Of a stretch of 64,000 nt of DNA, positions 47,732 to 61,800 are shown in pieces. Within the stretch, counting starts at the first letter, position 1, and each line of letters starts with the position of its first letter. This DNA comes from Antedon mediterranea (lineage: Eukaryota > Echinodermata > Crinoidea > Comatulida > Antedonidae), in assembly GCF_964355755.1 (NCBI RefSeq), contig NC_092678.1, positions 10,576,922 to 10,640,921 of the forward strand, in the 5' to 3' direction. Under the pieces are notes generated by a model. The model searched no databases. It was not told the origin of the DNA and saw nothing but the letters and a program-made list of their open reading frames with translations. The translations under genes were made by a program, and so were the position numbers.

Positions 47732-50700
47732 ACAAAATGGTCTAAAACGTCTCCAAATGCGATTTGAAGATATTCTGAGCACTTTGGTGTTTTTATGTTA
47801 AAAAGTTTTTTCGAAAATCACAAAATGGTCTAAAACGTCTCCAAATGCGATTTGAAGATATTCTGAGCACTTTGGTGTTTTTATGTTAAAAAGTTTTTTC
47901 GAAAATCACAAAATGGTCTAAAACGTCTCCAAATGCGATTTGAAGCTATTCTGTACACTTTGATGTTTTGTGTGAAAAAGTTTTGTCGAAAGGCTCAAAA
48001 TGGTCTAAAACGTTTTTAAAACGATATTAAGCTATTTTGTGCTCTTTGATGTTTTTGTGTAACCAAGTTTTATCGAAATGAACAAAATGGTCTAAAACGT
48101 CTCCAAATGCGATTTGAAGCTTTTCCAAGCACTTTGCTGTTTTTATGTTAACAAGTTTTTTTCGAAAATCACAAAATGGTCTAAAACGTCTCAAAATGCG
48201 ATTTGAAGGTATTCTGAGCACTTTGGTGTTTTTGTGTGAAAAGTTTTAACGAAATGCTCAAAATTGTCTAAAACGGTTTCTAATGTGATTTTAAGCACTT
48301 TGATGTTTTTGTAAAACCAAGTTTCATCGAAATGAACAAAATGGTCTAAAATGTCTCCAAATGCGATTTGAAGCTTTTCCAAGCACTTTGCTGTTTTTAT
48401 GTTAACAAGCTTTTTCGAAAATCACAAAATGGTCTAAAACGTCTCCAAATGCGATTTGAAGATATTCTGAGCACTTTGGTGTTTTTATGTTAAAAAGTTT
48501 TTTCGAAAATCACAAAATGGTCTAAAACGTCTCCAAATGCGATTTGAAGATATTCTAAGCACTTTGGTGTTTTTATGTTAAAAAGTTTTTTAGAAAATCA
48601 CAAAATGGTCTAAAACGTCTCCAAATGCGATTTGAAGATATTCTGAGCACTTTGGTGTTTTTCTGTTAAAAAGTATTTTCGAAAATCACAAAATGGTCTA
48701 AAACGTCTCCAAATGCAATTTGAAGCTATTCTGTACACTTTGATGTTTTGTGTGAAAAAGTTTTGTCAAAAGGCTCAAAATGGTCTAAAACGTTTTTAAA
48801 ACGATATTAAGCTATTTTGTGCTCTTTGATGTTTTTGTATAACCAAGTTTTTTCGAAAATCACAAAATGGTCTAAAACGTCTCCAAATGCGATTTGAAGC
48901 TTTTCTAAACACTTTGGTGTTTTTATGTTAACAAGTTTTTTCGAAAATCACAAAATGGTCTAAAACGTCTCCAAATCCGATTTGAAGCTATTCTGTACAC
49001 TTTGATGTTTTGTGTGAAAAAGTTTTGTCGAAATGCTCAAAATGGTCTAAAACGTTTTTAAAACGATATTAAGCTATTTTGTGCTCTTTGATGTTTTTGT
49101 GTAACCAAGTTTCATCGATATGAACAAAATGGTCTAAAACGTCTCAAAATGCGATTTGAAGGTATTCTGAGCACTTTGGTGTTTTTGGGTGAAAAGTTTT
49201 AACGAAATGCTCAAAATGGTCTAAAACGGTTTCTAATGTGATTTTAAGCACTTTGAAGTATTTGTAAAAACAAGTTTCATCGAAATGCACAAAATAGTCT
49301 AAAACGTCTCCAAATGCGATTTGAAGCTTTTCTAAGCACTTTGGTGTTTTTATGTTAACAAGTTTTTTCGAAAATCACAAAATGGTCTAAAACGTCTCCA
49401 AATGCGATTTGAAGATATTCTGAGCACTTTGGTGTTTTTATGTTAAAAAGTATTTTCGAAAATCACAAAATGGTCTAAAACGTCTCCAAATGCGATTTGA
49501 AGCTCTTCTGTACACTTTGATGTTTTGTGTGAAAAAGTTTAGTCGAAATGCTCAAAATGGTCTAAAACGTTTTTAAAACGATATTAAGCTATTTTGTGCT
49601 CTTTGATGTTTTTGTGTAACCAAGATTCATCGAAAATCACAAAATGGTCTAAAACGTCTCCAAATGCGATTTGAAGATATTCTGAGCACTTTGGTGTTTT
49701 TATGTTAACAAGTTTTTTCGAAAATCACAAAATGGTCTAAAACGTCTCCAAATGCAATTTGAAGATATTCTGAGCACTTTGGTGTTTTTATGTTAAAAAG
49801 TTTTTTCGAAAATCACAAAATGGTCTAAAACGTCTCCAAATGCGATTTGAAGCTATTCTATACACTTTGATGTTTTGTGTTAAAAAGTTTTGTCGAAATG
49901 CTCAAAATGGTTTAAAACGTTTTTAAAACGATATTAAGCTATTTTGTGCTCTTTGATGTTTTTGTGTAACCAAGTTTCATCGAAATGAACAAAATGCTCT
50001 AAAACGTCTCCAAATGCGATTTGAAGCTTTTCCAAGCACTTTGCTGTTTTTATGTTAACAAGTTTTTTCGAAAATCACAAAATTGTCTAAAACGTCTCAA
50101 AATGCGATTTGAAGGTATTCTGAGCACTTTGGTGTTTTTGTGTGAAAAGTTTTAACGAAAAGCTCAAAATGGTCTAAAACGGTTCTAATGTGATTTTAAG
50201 CACTTTGATGTTTTTGTACAACCAAGTTTCATCGAAATGCTCAAAATGGTCTAAAACGTTTTTAAAACGATATTAAGCTATTTTGTGCTCTTTGATGTTT
50301 TTGTGTAACCAAGTTTTTTCGAAAATCACAAAATGGTCTAAAACGTCTCCAAATGCGATTTGAAGCTTTTCTAAGCACTTTGGTGTTTTTATGTTAACAA
50401 GTTTTTTCGAAAATCACAAAATGGTCTAAAACGTCTCAAAATGCGATTTGAAGGTATTCTGAGCACTTTGGTGTTTTTGTGTGAAAAGTTTTAACGAAAT
50501 GCTCAAAATGGTCTAAAACGGTTTCTAATTTGATTTTAACCACTTTGATGTTTTTGTGTAACCAAGTTCTTTTCGAAAATCACAAAATGGTCTAAAACGT
50601 CTCCAAATGCGATTTGAAGCTTTTCTAAGCACTTTGGTGTTTTTATGTTAACAAGTTTTTTCGAAAATCACAAAATGGTCTAAAACGTCTCAAAATGCGA

Positions 50701-51800
50701 TTTGAAGGTATTCTGAGCACTTTGGTGTTTTTGTGTGAAAAGTTTTAACGAAATGCTCAAAATGGTCTAAAACGGTTTCTAATGTGATTTTAACAACTTT
50801 GATGTTTTTGTGTAACCAAGTTTTTTCGAAAATCACAAAATGGTCTAAAACGTCTCCAAATGCGATTTGAAGCTTTTCTAAGCACTTTGGTGTTTTTATG
50901 TTAACAAGTTTTTTCGAAAATCACAAAATGGTCTAAAACGTCTCCAAATGCGATTTGAAGATATTCTGAGCACTTTGGTGTTTTTCTGTTAAAAAGTATT
51001 TTCGAAAATCACAAAATGGTCTAAAACGTCTCCAAATGCAATTTGAAGCTATTCTGTACACTTTGATGTTTTGTGTGAAAAAGTTTTGTCAAAATGCTCA
51101 AAATGGTCTAAAACGTTTTTAAAACGATATTAAGCTATTTTGTGCTCTTTGATGTTTTTGTATAACCATGTTTTTTCGAAAATCACAAAATGGTCTAAAA
51201 CGTCTCCAAATGCGATTTGAAGCTTTTCTAAACACTTTGGTGTTTTTATGTTAACAAGTTTTTTCGAAAATCACAAAATGGTCTAAAACGTCTCCAAATC
51301 CGATTTGAAGCTATTCTGTACACTTTGATGTTTTGTGTGAAAAAGTTTTGTCGAAATGCTCAAAATGGTCTAAAACGTTTTTAAAACGATATTAAGCTAT
51401 TTTGTGCTCTTTGATGTTTTTGTGTAACCAAGTTTTATCGAAATGAACAAAATGGTCTAAAACGTCTCCAAATGCGATTTAAAGCTTTTCTAAGCACTTT
51501 GCTGTTTTTATGTTAACAAGTTTTTTCGAAAATCACAAAATGGTCTAAAACGTCTCCAAATGCGATTTGAAGATATTCTGAGCACTTTGGTGTTTTTATG
51601 TTAAAAAGTTTTTTTCGAAAATCACAAAATGGTCTAAAACGTCTCCAAATGCGATTTGAAGATATTCTGAGCACTTTGGTGTTTTTATGTTAAAAAGTTT
51701 TTTCGAAAATCACAAAATGGTCTAAAACGTCTCCAAATGCGATTTGAAGCTATTCTGTACACTTTGATGTTTTGTGTGAAAAAGTTTTGTCGAAATGCTC
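46180..51800 (+). repeat. HOR interval 6, 5621 bp, lacks the core module
   Basis: The shortest interval. Like interval 3 it has m1 but no m2-m5. It opens as a copy of 18239 onward (offset 27941) and contains the 439 bp five-monomer duplication. It then has m7 48662, m8 49113, m6 50156 and m7 50986. Its end differs from other intervals: the monomer before the next m1 ends GTCGAAATGCTC instead of GTCAAAATGCTC, so the m7-m1 closing block is not the usual one. Confidence 0.83.
47207..48135 (+). repeat. Five-monomer tandem duplication, 439 bp period
   Basis: The string H-H-E-A-B is present twice in a row at +439. Differences seen: ATGTTAAAAAG (near 47268) against ATGTTAACAAG (near 47707), and GTCGAAATGCTC (near 47548) against GTCGAAAGGCTC (near 47987). 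The related region of interval 3 (about 19.3-19.8 kb) has the string once, which shows the gain happened in interval 6. Confidence 0.82.
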
Positions 51801-54800
51801 AAAATGGTCTAAAACGTTTTTAAAACGATATTAAGCTATTTTGTGCTCTTTGATGTGTTTGTATAACCAAGTTTTTTCGAAAATCACAAAATGGTCTAAA
51901 ACGTCTCCAAATGCGATTTGAAGCTTTTCCAAGCACTTTGCTGTTTTTATGTTAACAATTTTTTTCGAAAATCATAAAATGGTCTAAAACGTCTCCAAAT
52001 GCGATTTGAAGCTATTCTGTAAGCTTTGATGTTTTGTGTGAAAAGTTTTGTCGAAATGCTCAAAATGGTCTAAAACGTTTTTAAAACGATATTAAGCTAT
52101 TTTGTGCTCTTTGATGTTTTTGTGTAACCAAGTTTCATCGAAATGAACAAAATGGTCTAAAACGTCTCCAAATGCGATTTGAAGCTTTTCTAAGCACTTT
52201 GGTGTTTTTATGTTAACAAGTTTTTTCGAAAATCACAAAATGGTCTAAAACGTCTCCAAATGCGATTTGAAGCTTTTCTAAGCACTTTGGTGTTTTTATG
52301 TTAACAAGTTTTTTCGAAAATCACAAAATGGTCTAAAACGTCTCAAAATGCGATTTGAAGGTATTCTGAGCACTTTGGTGTTTTTGTGTGAAAAGTTTTA
52401 ACGAAATGCTCAAAATGGTCTAAAACGGTTTCTAATGTGATTTTAACCACTTTGATGTTTTTGTGTAACCAAGTTCTTTTCGAAAATCACAAAATGGTCT
52501 AAAACGTCTCCAAATGCGATTTGAAGCTCTTCTGTACACTTTGATGTTTTGTGTGAAAAAGTTTTGTCGAAATGCTCAAAATGGTCTAAAACGTTTTTAA
52601 ATACGATATTAAGCTGTTTTGTGCACTTTGATGATTTGTGTGAAAAGTTTTAACGAAATGCTCAAAATAGTCTATAACGGTTTCTAATGTGATTTTAAGC
52701 ACTTTGATGTTTTTGTGTAATCAAGTTTTTTTGGAAATCACAAAATGGTCTAAAACGTCTCCAAATGCGATTTGAAGCTTTTCTAAGCACTTTGGTGTTT
52801 TTATGTTAACAAGTTTTTTCGAAAATCACAAAATGGTCTAAAACGTCTCAAAATGCGATTTAAAGGTATTCTGAGCACTTTGGTGTTTTTGTGTGAAAAG
52901 TTTTAACGAAATGCTCAAAATGGTCTAAAACGGTTTCTAATGTGATTTTAACCACTTTGATGTTTTTGTGTAACCAAGTTTTTTCGAAAATCACAAAATG
53001 GTCTAAAACGTCTCCAAATGCGATTTGAAGCTATTCTGTACACTTTGATGTTTTGTGTGAAAAAAGTTTTGTCGAAATGCTCAAAATGGTCTAAAACGTT
53101 TTTAAAACGATATTAAGCTATTTTATGCTCTTTGATGTTTTTGTGTAACCAAGTTTTTTCGAAAATCACAAAATTGTCTAAAACGTCTCCGAATGCGATT
53201 TGAAGCTCTTCTGTACACTTTGATGTTTTGTGTGAAAAAGTTTTCTCGGAATGCTAAAAATGGTATAAAAACGTTTTCCAATACCATATTAAGCTATTTT
53301 GTGCAATTTGATGTTTTTGTGTAACCAAGTTTTTTCGAAAATCACAAAATTGTCTAAAACGTCTCCGAATGCGATTTGAAGCTCTTCTGTACACTTTGAT
53401 GTTTTGTGTGAAAAAGTTTTCTCGAAATGCTAAAAATGGTCTAAAACGTTTTCCAATACCATATTAAGCTATTTTGTGCAATTTGATGTTTTTGTGTAAC
53501 AAAGTTTTTTCGAAAATCACAAAATGGTCTAAAACGTCTCCAAATGCGATTTGAAGATATTCTGAGCACTTTGGTGTTTTTATGTTAAAAAGTTTTTTGG
53601 AAAATCACAAAATGGTCTAAAACGACTCCAAATGCGATTTGAAGCTATCCTGTACACTTTGATGTTTTGTGTGAAAAAGTTTTGTCGAAATGCTCAAAAT
53701 GATCTAAAACGTTTTTAAAACGATATTAAGCTATTTTGTGCTCTTTGATGTTTTTGTGTATCCAAGTTTCATCGAAATGAACAAAATGGTCTAAAACGTC
53801 TCCAAATGCGATTTGAAGGTATTCTGAGCACTTTGGTGTTTTTGTGTGAAAAGTTTTAACGAAATGCTCAAAATGGTCTAAAACGGTTTCTAATGTGATT
53901 TTAACCACTTTGATGTTTTTGTGTAACCAAGTTCTTTTCGAAAATCACAAAATGGTCTAAAACGTCTCCAAATGCGATTTGAAGCTTTTCTAAGCACTTT
54001 GGTGTTTTTATGTTAAAAAGTTTTTTCGAAAATCACAAAATGGTCTAAAACGTCTCCAAATGCGATTTGAAGCTCTTCTGTACACTTTGATGTTTTGTGT
54101 GAAAAAGTTTTGTCGAAATGCTCAAAATGGTCTAAAACGTTTTTAAATACGATATTAAGCTGTTTTGTGCACTTTGATGATTTGTGTGAAAAGTTTTAAC
54201 GAAATGTTCAAAATAGTCTAAAACGGTTTCTAATGTGATTTTAAGCACTTTGATGTTTTTGTGTAACCAAGTTTTTTCGGAAATCACAAAATGGTCTAAA
54301 ACGTCTCAAAATGCGATTTTAAGCTTTTCTAAGCACTTTGGTGTTTTTATGTTAACAAGTTTTTTCGAAAATCACAAAATGGTCTAAAACGTCTCAAAAT
54401 GCGATTGAAGGTATTCTGAGCACTTTGGTGTTTTTGTGTGAAAAGTTTTAACGAAATGCTCAAAATGGTCTAAAACGGTTCTAATGTGATTTTAAGCACT
54501 TTGATGTTTTTGTATAACCAAGTTTCGTCGAAATGCTCAAAATGATGTAAAACGTTTTTAAAACGATATTAAGCTATTTTGTGCTTTTTGATGTTTTTGT
54601 GTAACCAAGTTTTTTCGAAAATCACAAAATGGTCTAAAACGTCTCCAAATGCGATTTGAAGCTTTTCTAAGCACTTTGGTGTTTTTATGTTAACAAGTTT
54701 TTTCGAAAATCACAAAATGGTCTAAAACGTCTCAAAATGCGATTTGAAGGTATTCTGAGCACTTTGGTGTTTTTGTGTGAAAAGTTTTAACGAAATGCTC

Positions 54801-55333
54801 AAAATGGTCTAAAACGGTTTCTAATGTGATTTTAACCACTTTGATGTTTTTGTGTAACCAAGTTTTTTCGAAAATCACAAAATGGTCTAAAACGTCTCCA
54901 AATGCGATTTGAAGCTTTTCTAAGCACTTTGGTGTTTTTATGTTAACAAGTTTTTTCGAAAATCACAAAATGGTCTAAAACGTCTCAAATAGCGATTTGA
55001 AGCTATTCTGTACACTTTGATGTTTTGTGTTAAAAAAGTTTTGTCGAAATGCTCAAAATGGTCTAAAACGTTTTTAAAACGATATTAAGCTATTTTGTGC
55101 TCTTTGATGTTTTTGTGTAACCAAGTTTTATCGAAATGAACAAAATGGTCTAAAACGTCTCCAAATGCGATTTGAAGCTTTTCCAAGCACTTTGCTGTTT
55201 TTATGTTAACAAGTTTTTTCGAAAATCACAAAATGGTCTAAAACATCTCCAAATGCGATTTGAAGATATTCTGAGCACTTTGGTGTTTTTATGTTAAAAA
55301 GTTTTTTCGAAAATCACAAAATGGTCTAGAACG
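51801..55333 (+). repeat. Core module m1-m5, copy 7 (most regular)
   Basis: Spacings 870, 952, 1361 and 343 bp, total 3526 bp between m1 and m5. No scrambling or internal duplication was seen, so this is the best reference copy of the core in the window. Confidence 0.85.
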
Positions 55334-58300
55334 TCTCCAAATGCGATTTGAAGCTCTTCTGTACACTTTGATGTTTTGTGTGAAAAAGTTTTGTCAAAAT
55401 GCTCAAAATGGTCTAAAACGTTTTTAAAACGATATTAAGCTATTTTGTGCTCTTTGATGTTTTTGTATAACCAAGTTTTTTCGAAAATCACAAAATGGTC
55501 TAAAACGTCTCCAAATGCGATTTGAAGATATTCTGAGCACTTTGGTGTTTTTATGTTAAAAAGTTTTTTCGAAAATCACAAAATGGTCTAAAACGTCTCC
55601 AAATGCGATTTGAAGATATTCTGAGCACTTTGGTGTTTTTATGTTAAAAAGTTTTTTCGAAAATCACAAAATGGTCTAAAACGTCTCCAAATGCGATTTG
55701 AAGCTATTCTATACACTTTGATGTTTTGTGTTAAAAAGTTTTGTCGAAATGCTCAAAATGGTTAAAAACGTTTTTAAAACAATATTAAGCTATTTTGTGC
55801 TCTTTGATGTTTTTGTGTAACCAAGTTTCATCGAAATGAACAAAATGGTCTAAAACGTCTCCAAATGCGATTTGAAGCTTTTCCAAGCACTTTGCTGTTT
55901 TTATGTTAACAAGTTTTTTCGAAAATCACAAAATTGTCTAAAACGTCTCAAAATGCGATTTGAAGGTATTCTGAGCACTTTGGTGTTTTTGTGTGAAAAG
56001 TTTTAACGAAAAGCTCAAAATGGTCTAAAACGGTTCTAATGTGATTTTAAGCACTTTGATGTTTTTGTACAACCAAGTTTCATCGAAATGCTCAAAATGG
56101 TCTAAAACGTTTTTAAAACGATATTAAGCTATTTTGTGCTCTTTGATGTTTTTGTGTAACCAAGTTTTTTCGAAAATCACAAAATGGTCTAAAACGTCTC
56201 CAAATGCGATTTGAAGCTTTTCTAAGCACTTTGGTGTTTTTATGTTAACAAGTTTTTTCGAAAATCACAAAATGGTCTAAAACGTCTCAAAATGCGATTT
56301 GAAGGTATTCTGAGCACTTTGGTGTTTTTGTGTGAAAAGTTTTAACGAAATGCTCAAAATGGTCTAAAACGGTTTCTAATGTGATTTTAACCACTTTGAT
56401 GTTTTGGTGTATCCAAGTTTTTTCGAAAATCACAAAATGGTCTAAAACGTCTCCAAATGCGATTTGAAGCTTTTCTAAGCACTTTGGTGTTTTTATGTTA
56501 ACAAGTTTTTTCGAAAATCACAAAATGGTCTAAAACGTCTCCAAATGCGATTTGAAGATATTCTGAGCACTTTGGTGTTTTTCTGTTAAAAAGTAATTTC
56601 GAAAATCACAAAATTGTCTAAAACGTCTCCAAATGCGATTTGAAGCTTTTCTAAGCACTTTGGTGTTTTTATGTTAACAAGTTTTTTCGAAAATCACAAA
56701 ATGGTCTAAAACGTCTCAAAATGCGATTTGAAGGTATTCTGAGCACTTTGGTGTTTTTGTGTGAAAAGTTTTAACGAAATGCTCAAAATGGTCTAAAACG
56801 GTTTCTAATGTGATTTTAACCACTTTGATGTTTTTGTGTAACCAAGTTTTTTCGAAAATCACAAAATGGTCTAAAACGTCTCCAAATGCGATTTGAAGCT
56901 TTTCTAAGCACTTTGGTGTTTTTATGTTAACAAGTTTTTTCGAAAATCACAAAATGGTCTAAAACGTCTCAAATAGCGATTTGAAGCAATTCTGTACACT
57001 TTGATGTTTTGTGTTAAAAAAGTTTTGTCGAAATGCTCAAAATGGTCTAAAACGTTTTTAAAACGATATTAAGCTATTTTGTGCTCTTTGATGTTTTTGT
57101 GTAACCAAGTTTTATCGAAATGAACAAAATGGTCTAAAACGTCTCCAAATGCGATTTGAAGCTTTTCCAAGCACTTTGCTGTTTTTATGTTAACAAGTTT
57201 TTTCGAAAATCACAAAATGGTCTAAAACATCTCCAAATGCGATTTGAAGATATTCTGAGCACTTTGGTGTTTTTATGTTAAAAAGTTTTTTCGAAAATCA
57301 CAAAATGGTCTAGAACGTCTCCAAATGCGATTTGAAGCTCTTCTGTACACTTTGATGTTTTGTGTGAAAAAGTTTTGTCAAAATGCTCAAAATGGTCTAA
57401 AACGTTTTTAAAACGATATTAAGCTATTTTGTGCTCTTTGATGTTTTTGTATAACCAAGTTTTTTCGAAAATCACAAAATGGTCTAAAACGTCTCCAAAT
57501 GCGATTTGAAGATATTCTGAGCACTTTGGTGTTTTTATGTTAAAAAGTTTTTTCGAAAATCACAAAATGGTCTAAAACGTCTCCAAATGCGATTTGAAGA
57601 TATTCTGAGCACTTTGGTGTTTTTATGTTAAAAAGTTTTTTCGAAAATCACAAAATGGTCTAAAACGTCTCCAAATGCGATTTGAAGCTATTCTATACAC
57701 TTTGATGTTTTGTGTTAAAAAGTTTTGTCGAAATGCTCAAAATGGTTAAAAACGTTTTTAAAACAATATTAAGCTATTTTGTGCTCTTTGATGTTTTTGT
57801 GTAACCAAGTTTCATCGAAATGAACAAAATGGTCTAAAACGTCTCCAAATGCGATTTGAAGCTTTTCCAAGCACTTTGCTGTTTTTATGTTAACAAGTTT
57901 TTTCGAAAATCACAAAATTGTCTAAAACGTCTCAAAATGCGATTTGAAGGTATTCTGAGCACTTTGGTGTTTTTGTGTGAAAAGTTTTAACGAAAAGCTC
58001 AAAATGGTCTAAAACGGTTCTAATGTGATTTTAAGCACTTTGATGTTTTTGTACAACCAAGTTTCATCGAAATGCTCAAAATGGTCTAAAACGTTTTTAA
58101 AACGATATTAAGCTATTTTGTGCTCTTTGATGTTTTTGTGTAACCAAGTTTTTTCGAAAATCACAAAATGGTCTAAAACGTCTCCAAATGCGATTTGAAG
58201 CTTTTCTAAGCACTTTGGTGTTTTTATGTTAACAAGTTTTTTCGAAAATCACAAAATGGTCTAAAACGTCTCAAAATGCGATTTGAAGGTATTCTGAGCA

Positions 58301-58620
58301 CTTTGGTGTTTTTGTGTGAAAAGTTTTAACGAAATGCTCAAAATGGTCTAAAACGGTTTCTAATGTGATTTTAACCACTTTGATGTTTTGGTGTATCCAA
58401 GTTTTTTCGAAAATCACAAAATGGTCTAAAACGTCTCCAAATGCGATTTGAAGCTTTTCTAAGCACTTTGGTGTTTTTATGTTAACAAGTTTTTTCGAAA
58501 ATCACAAAATGGTCTAAAACGTCTCCAAATGCGATTTGAAGATATTCTGAGCACTTTGGTGTTTTTCTGTTAAAAAGTAATTTCGAAAATCACAAAATTG
58601 TCTAAAACGTCTCCAAATGC
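54632..58620 (+). repeat. Tandem duplication, 1984 bp period
   Basis: Sequence from about 54632 repeats at +1984. Paired markers: m4 54984 and 56968, TAGAACG 55327 and 57311, CGAAAAGCTC 56007 and 57991, GTTTTGGTGTATCC 56401 and 58385. The copies separate at 58621 (TGCAATTTG) against 56637 (TGCGATTTG). The only difference that I noticed is GAAGCTATTC near 54989 against GAAGCAATTC near 56978. The unit is about 23 monomers and contains m4 to m7. Confidence 0.9.
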
Positions 58621-58839
58621 AATTTGAAGCTATTCTGTACACTTTGATGTTTTGTGTGAAAAAGTTTTGTCAAAATGCTCAAAATGGTCTAAAACGTTTT
58701 TAAAACGATATTAAGCTATTTTGTGCTCTTTGATGTTTTTGTATAACCAAGTTTTTTCGAAAATCAAAAAATCGTCTAAAACGTCTCCAAATGCGATTTG
58801 AAGCTTTTCTAAACACTTTGGTGTTTTTATGTTAACAAG

Positions 58840-61800
58840 TTTTTTCGAAAATCACAAAATGGTCTAAAACGTCTCCAAATGCGATTTGAAGCTATTCTGT
58901 ACACTTTGATGTTTTGTGTGAAAAAGTTTTGTCGAAATGCTCAAAATGGTCTAAAACGTTTTTAAAACGATATAAAGCTATTTTGTGCTCTTTGATGTTT
59001 TTGTGTAACCAAGTTTTTTCGAAAATCACAAAATGGTCTAAAACGTCTCCAAATGCGATTTGAAGCTTTTCTAAGCACTTTGGTGTTTTTATGTTAACAA
59101 GTTTTTTCGAAAATCACAAAATGGTCTAAAACGTTTTAAAATGCGATTTGAAGGTATTCTGAGCACTTTGGTGTTTTTGTGTGAAAAGTTTTAACGAAAT
59201 GCTCAAAATGGTCTAAAACGGTTTCTAATGTGATTTTAACCACTTTGATGTTTTTGTGTAACCAAGTTTTTTCGAAAATCACAAAATGGTCTAAAACGTC
59301 TCCAAATGCGATTTGAAGCTTTTCTAAGCACTTTGGTGTTTTTATGTTAACAAGTTTTTTCGAAAATCACAAAATGGTCTAAAACGTCTCCAAATGCGAT
59401 TTGAAGCTATTCTGTACACTTTGATGTTTTGTGTGAAAAAGTTTCTCGAAATGCTCAAAATGGTCTAAAACGTTTTCCAATACCATATTAAGCTATTTTG
59501 TGCAATTTGATGTTTTTGTGTAACCAAGTTTTTTGAAATGCGATATTAAGATATTCTGAGCACTTTGGTGTTTTTATGTTAAAAAGTTTTTTCGAAAATC
59601 ACAAAATGGTCTAAAACGTCTCCAAATGCGATTTGAAGATATTCTGAGCACTTTGGTGTTTTTATGTTAAAAAGTTTTTTCGAAAATCACAAAATGGTCT
59701 AAAACGTCTCCAAATGCGATTTGAAGCTATTCTGTACACTTTGATGTTTTGTGTGAAAAAGTTTTGTCGAAATGCTCAAAATGGTCTAAAACGTTTTTAA
59801 AACGATATTAAGCTATTTTGTGCTCTTTGATGTTTTTGTGTAACCAAGTTTTTTCGAAAATCACAAAATGGTCTAAAACGTCTCCAAATGCGATTTGAAG
59901 CTTTTCTAAGCACTTTGGTGTTTTTATGTTAACAAGTTTTTTTGAAAATCACAAAATGGTCTAAAACGTCTCAAAATGCGATTTGAAGGTATTCTGAGCA
60001 CTTTGGTGTTTTTGTGTGAAAAGTTTTAACGAAATGCTCAAAATGGTCTAAAACGGTTTCTAATGTGATTTTAAGCACTTTGATGTTTTTGTGTAACCAA
60101 GTTTTTTCGAAAATCACAAAATGGTCTAAAACGTCTCCAAATGCGATTTGAAGCTATTCTGTACACTTTGATGTTTTGTGTGAAAAAAGTTTTGTCGAAA
60201 TGCTCAAAATGGTCTAAAACGTTTTTAAAACGTTATTGAGCTATTTTGTGCTCTTTGATGTTTTTGTGTAACCAAGTTTTATCGAAATGAACAAAATGGT
60301 CTAAAACGTCTCCAAATGCGATTTGAAGCTTTTCCAAGCACTTTGCTGTTTTTATGTTAACAGGTTTTTTCGAAAATCACAAAATGGTCTAAAACGTCTC
60401 AAAATGCGAATTGAAGGTATTCTGAGCACTTTGGTGTTTTTGTGTGAAAAGTTTTAACGAAATGCTCAAAATTGTCTAAAACGGTTTCTAATGTGATTTT
60501 AAGCACTTTGATGTTTTTGTAAAACCAAGTTTCATCGAAATGCACAAAATGGTCTAAAATGTCTCCAAATGCGATTTTAAGCTTTTCCAAGCACTTTGCT
60601 GTTTTTATGTTAACAAGCTTTTTCGAAAATCACAAAATGGTCTAAAACGTCTCCAAATGCGATTTGAAGATATTCTGAGCACTTTGGTGTTTTTATGTTA
60701 AAAAGTTTTTTCGAAAATCACAAAATGGTCTAAAACGTCTCCAAATGCGATTTGAAGATATTCTGAGCACTTTGGTGTTTTTATGTTAAAAAGTTTTTTC
60801 GAAAATCACAAAATGGTCTAAAACGTCTCCAAATCCGATTTGAAGCTATTCTGTACACTTTGATGTTTTGTGTGAAAAAGTTTTGTCGAAATGCTCAAAA
60901 TGGTTTAAAACGTTTTTAAAACGATATTAAGCTATTTTGTGCTCTTTGATGTTTTTGTATAACCAAGTTTCATCGAAATGCACAAAATGGTCTAAAACGT
61001 CTCCAAATGCGATTTGAAGCTTTTCTAAGCACTTTGCTGTTTTTATGTTAACAAGTTTTTTCGAAAATCACAAAATGGTCTAAAACGTCTCCAAATGCGA
61101 TTTGAAGATATTCTGAGCACTTTGGTGTTTTTATGTTAAAAAGTTTTTTCGAAAATCACAAAATGGTCTAAAACGTCTCCAAATGCGATTTGAAGATATT
61201 CTGAGCACTTTGGTGTTTTTATGTTAAAAAGTTTTTTCGAAAATCACAAAATTGTCTAAAACGTCTCCAAATGCGATTTGAAGCTATTCTGTACCCTTTG
61301 ATGTTTTGTGTGAAAAAGTTTTGTCGAAATGCTCAAAATGGTCTAAAACGTTTTTAAAACGATATAAAGCTATTTTGTGCTCTTTGATGTTTTTGTGTAA
61401 CCAAGTTTTTTCGAAAATCACAAAATGGTCTAAAACGTCTCCAAATGCGATTTGAAGCTTTTCTAAGCACTTTGGTGTTTTTATGTTAACAAGTTTTTTC
61501 GAAAATCACAAAATGGTCTAAAACGTTTTAAAATGCGATTTGAAGGTATTCTGAGCACTTTGGTGTTTTTGTGTGAAAAGTTTTAACGAAATGCTCAAAA
61601 TGGTCTAAAACGGTTTCTAATGTGATTTTAACCACTTTGATGTTTTTGTGTAACCAAGTTTTTTCGAAAATCACAAAATGGTCTAAAACGTCTCCAAATG
61701 CGATTTGAAGCTTTTCTAAGCACTTTGGTGTTTTTATGTTAACAAGTTTTTTCGAAAATCACAAAATGGTCTAAAACGTCTCCAAATGCGATTTGAAGCT

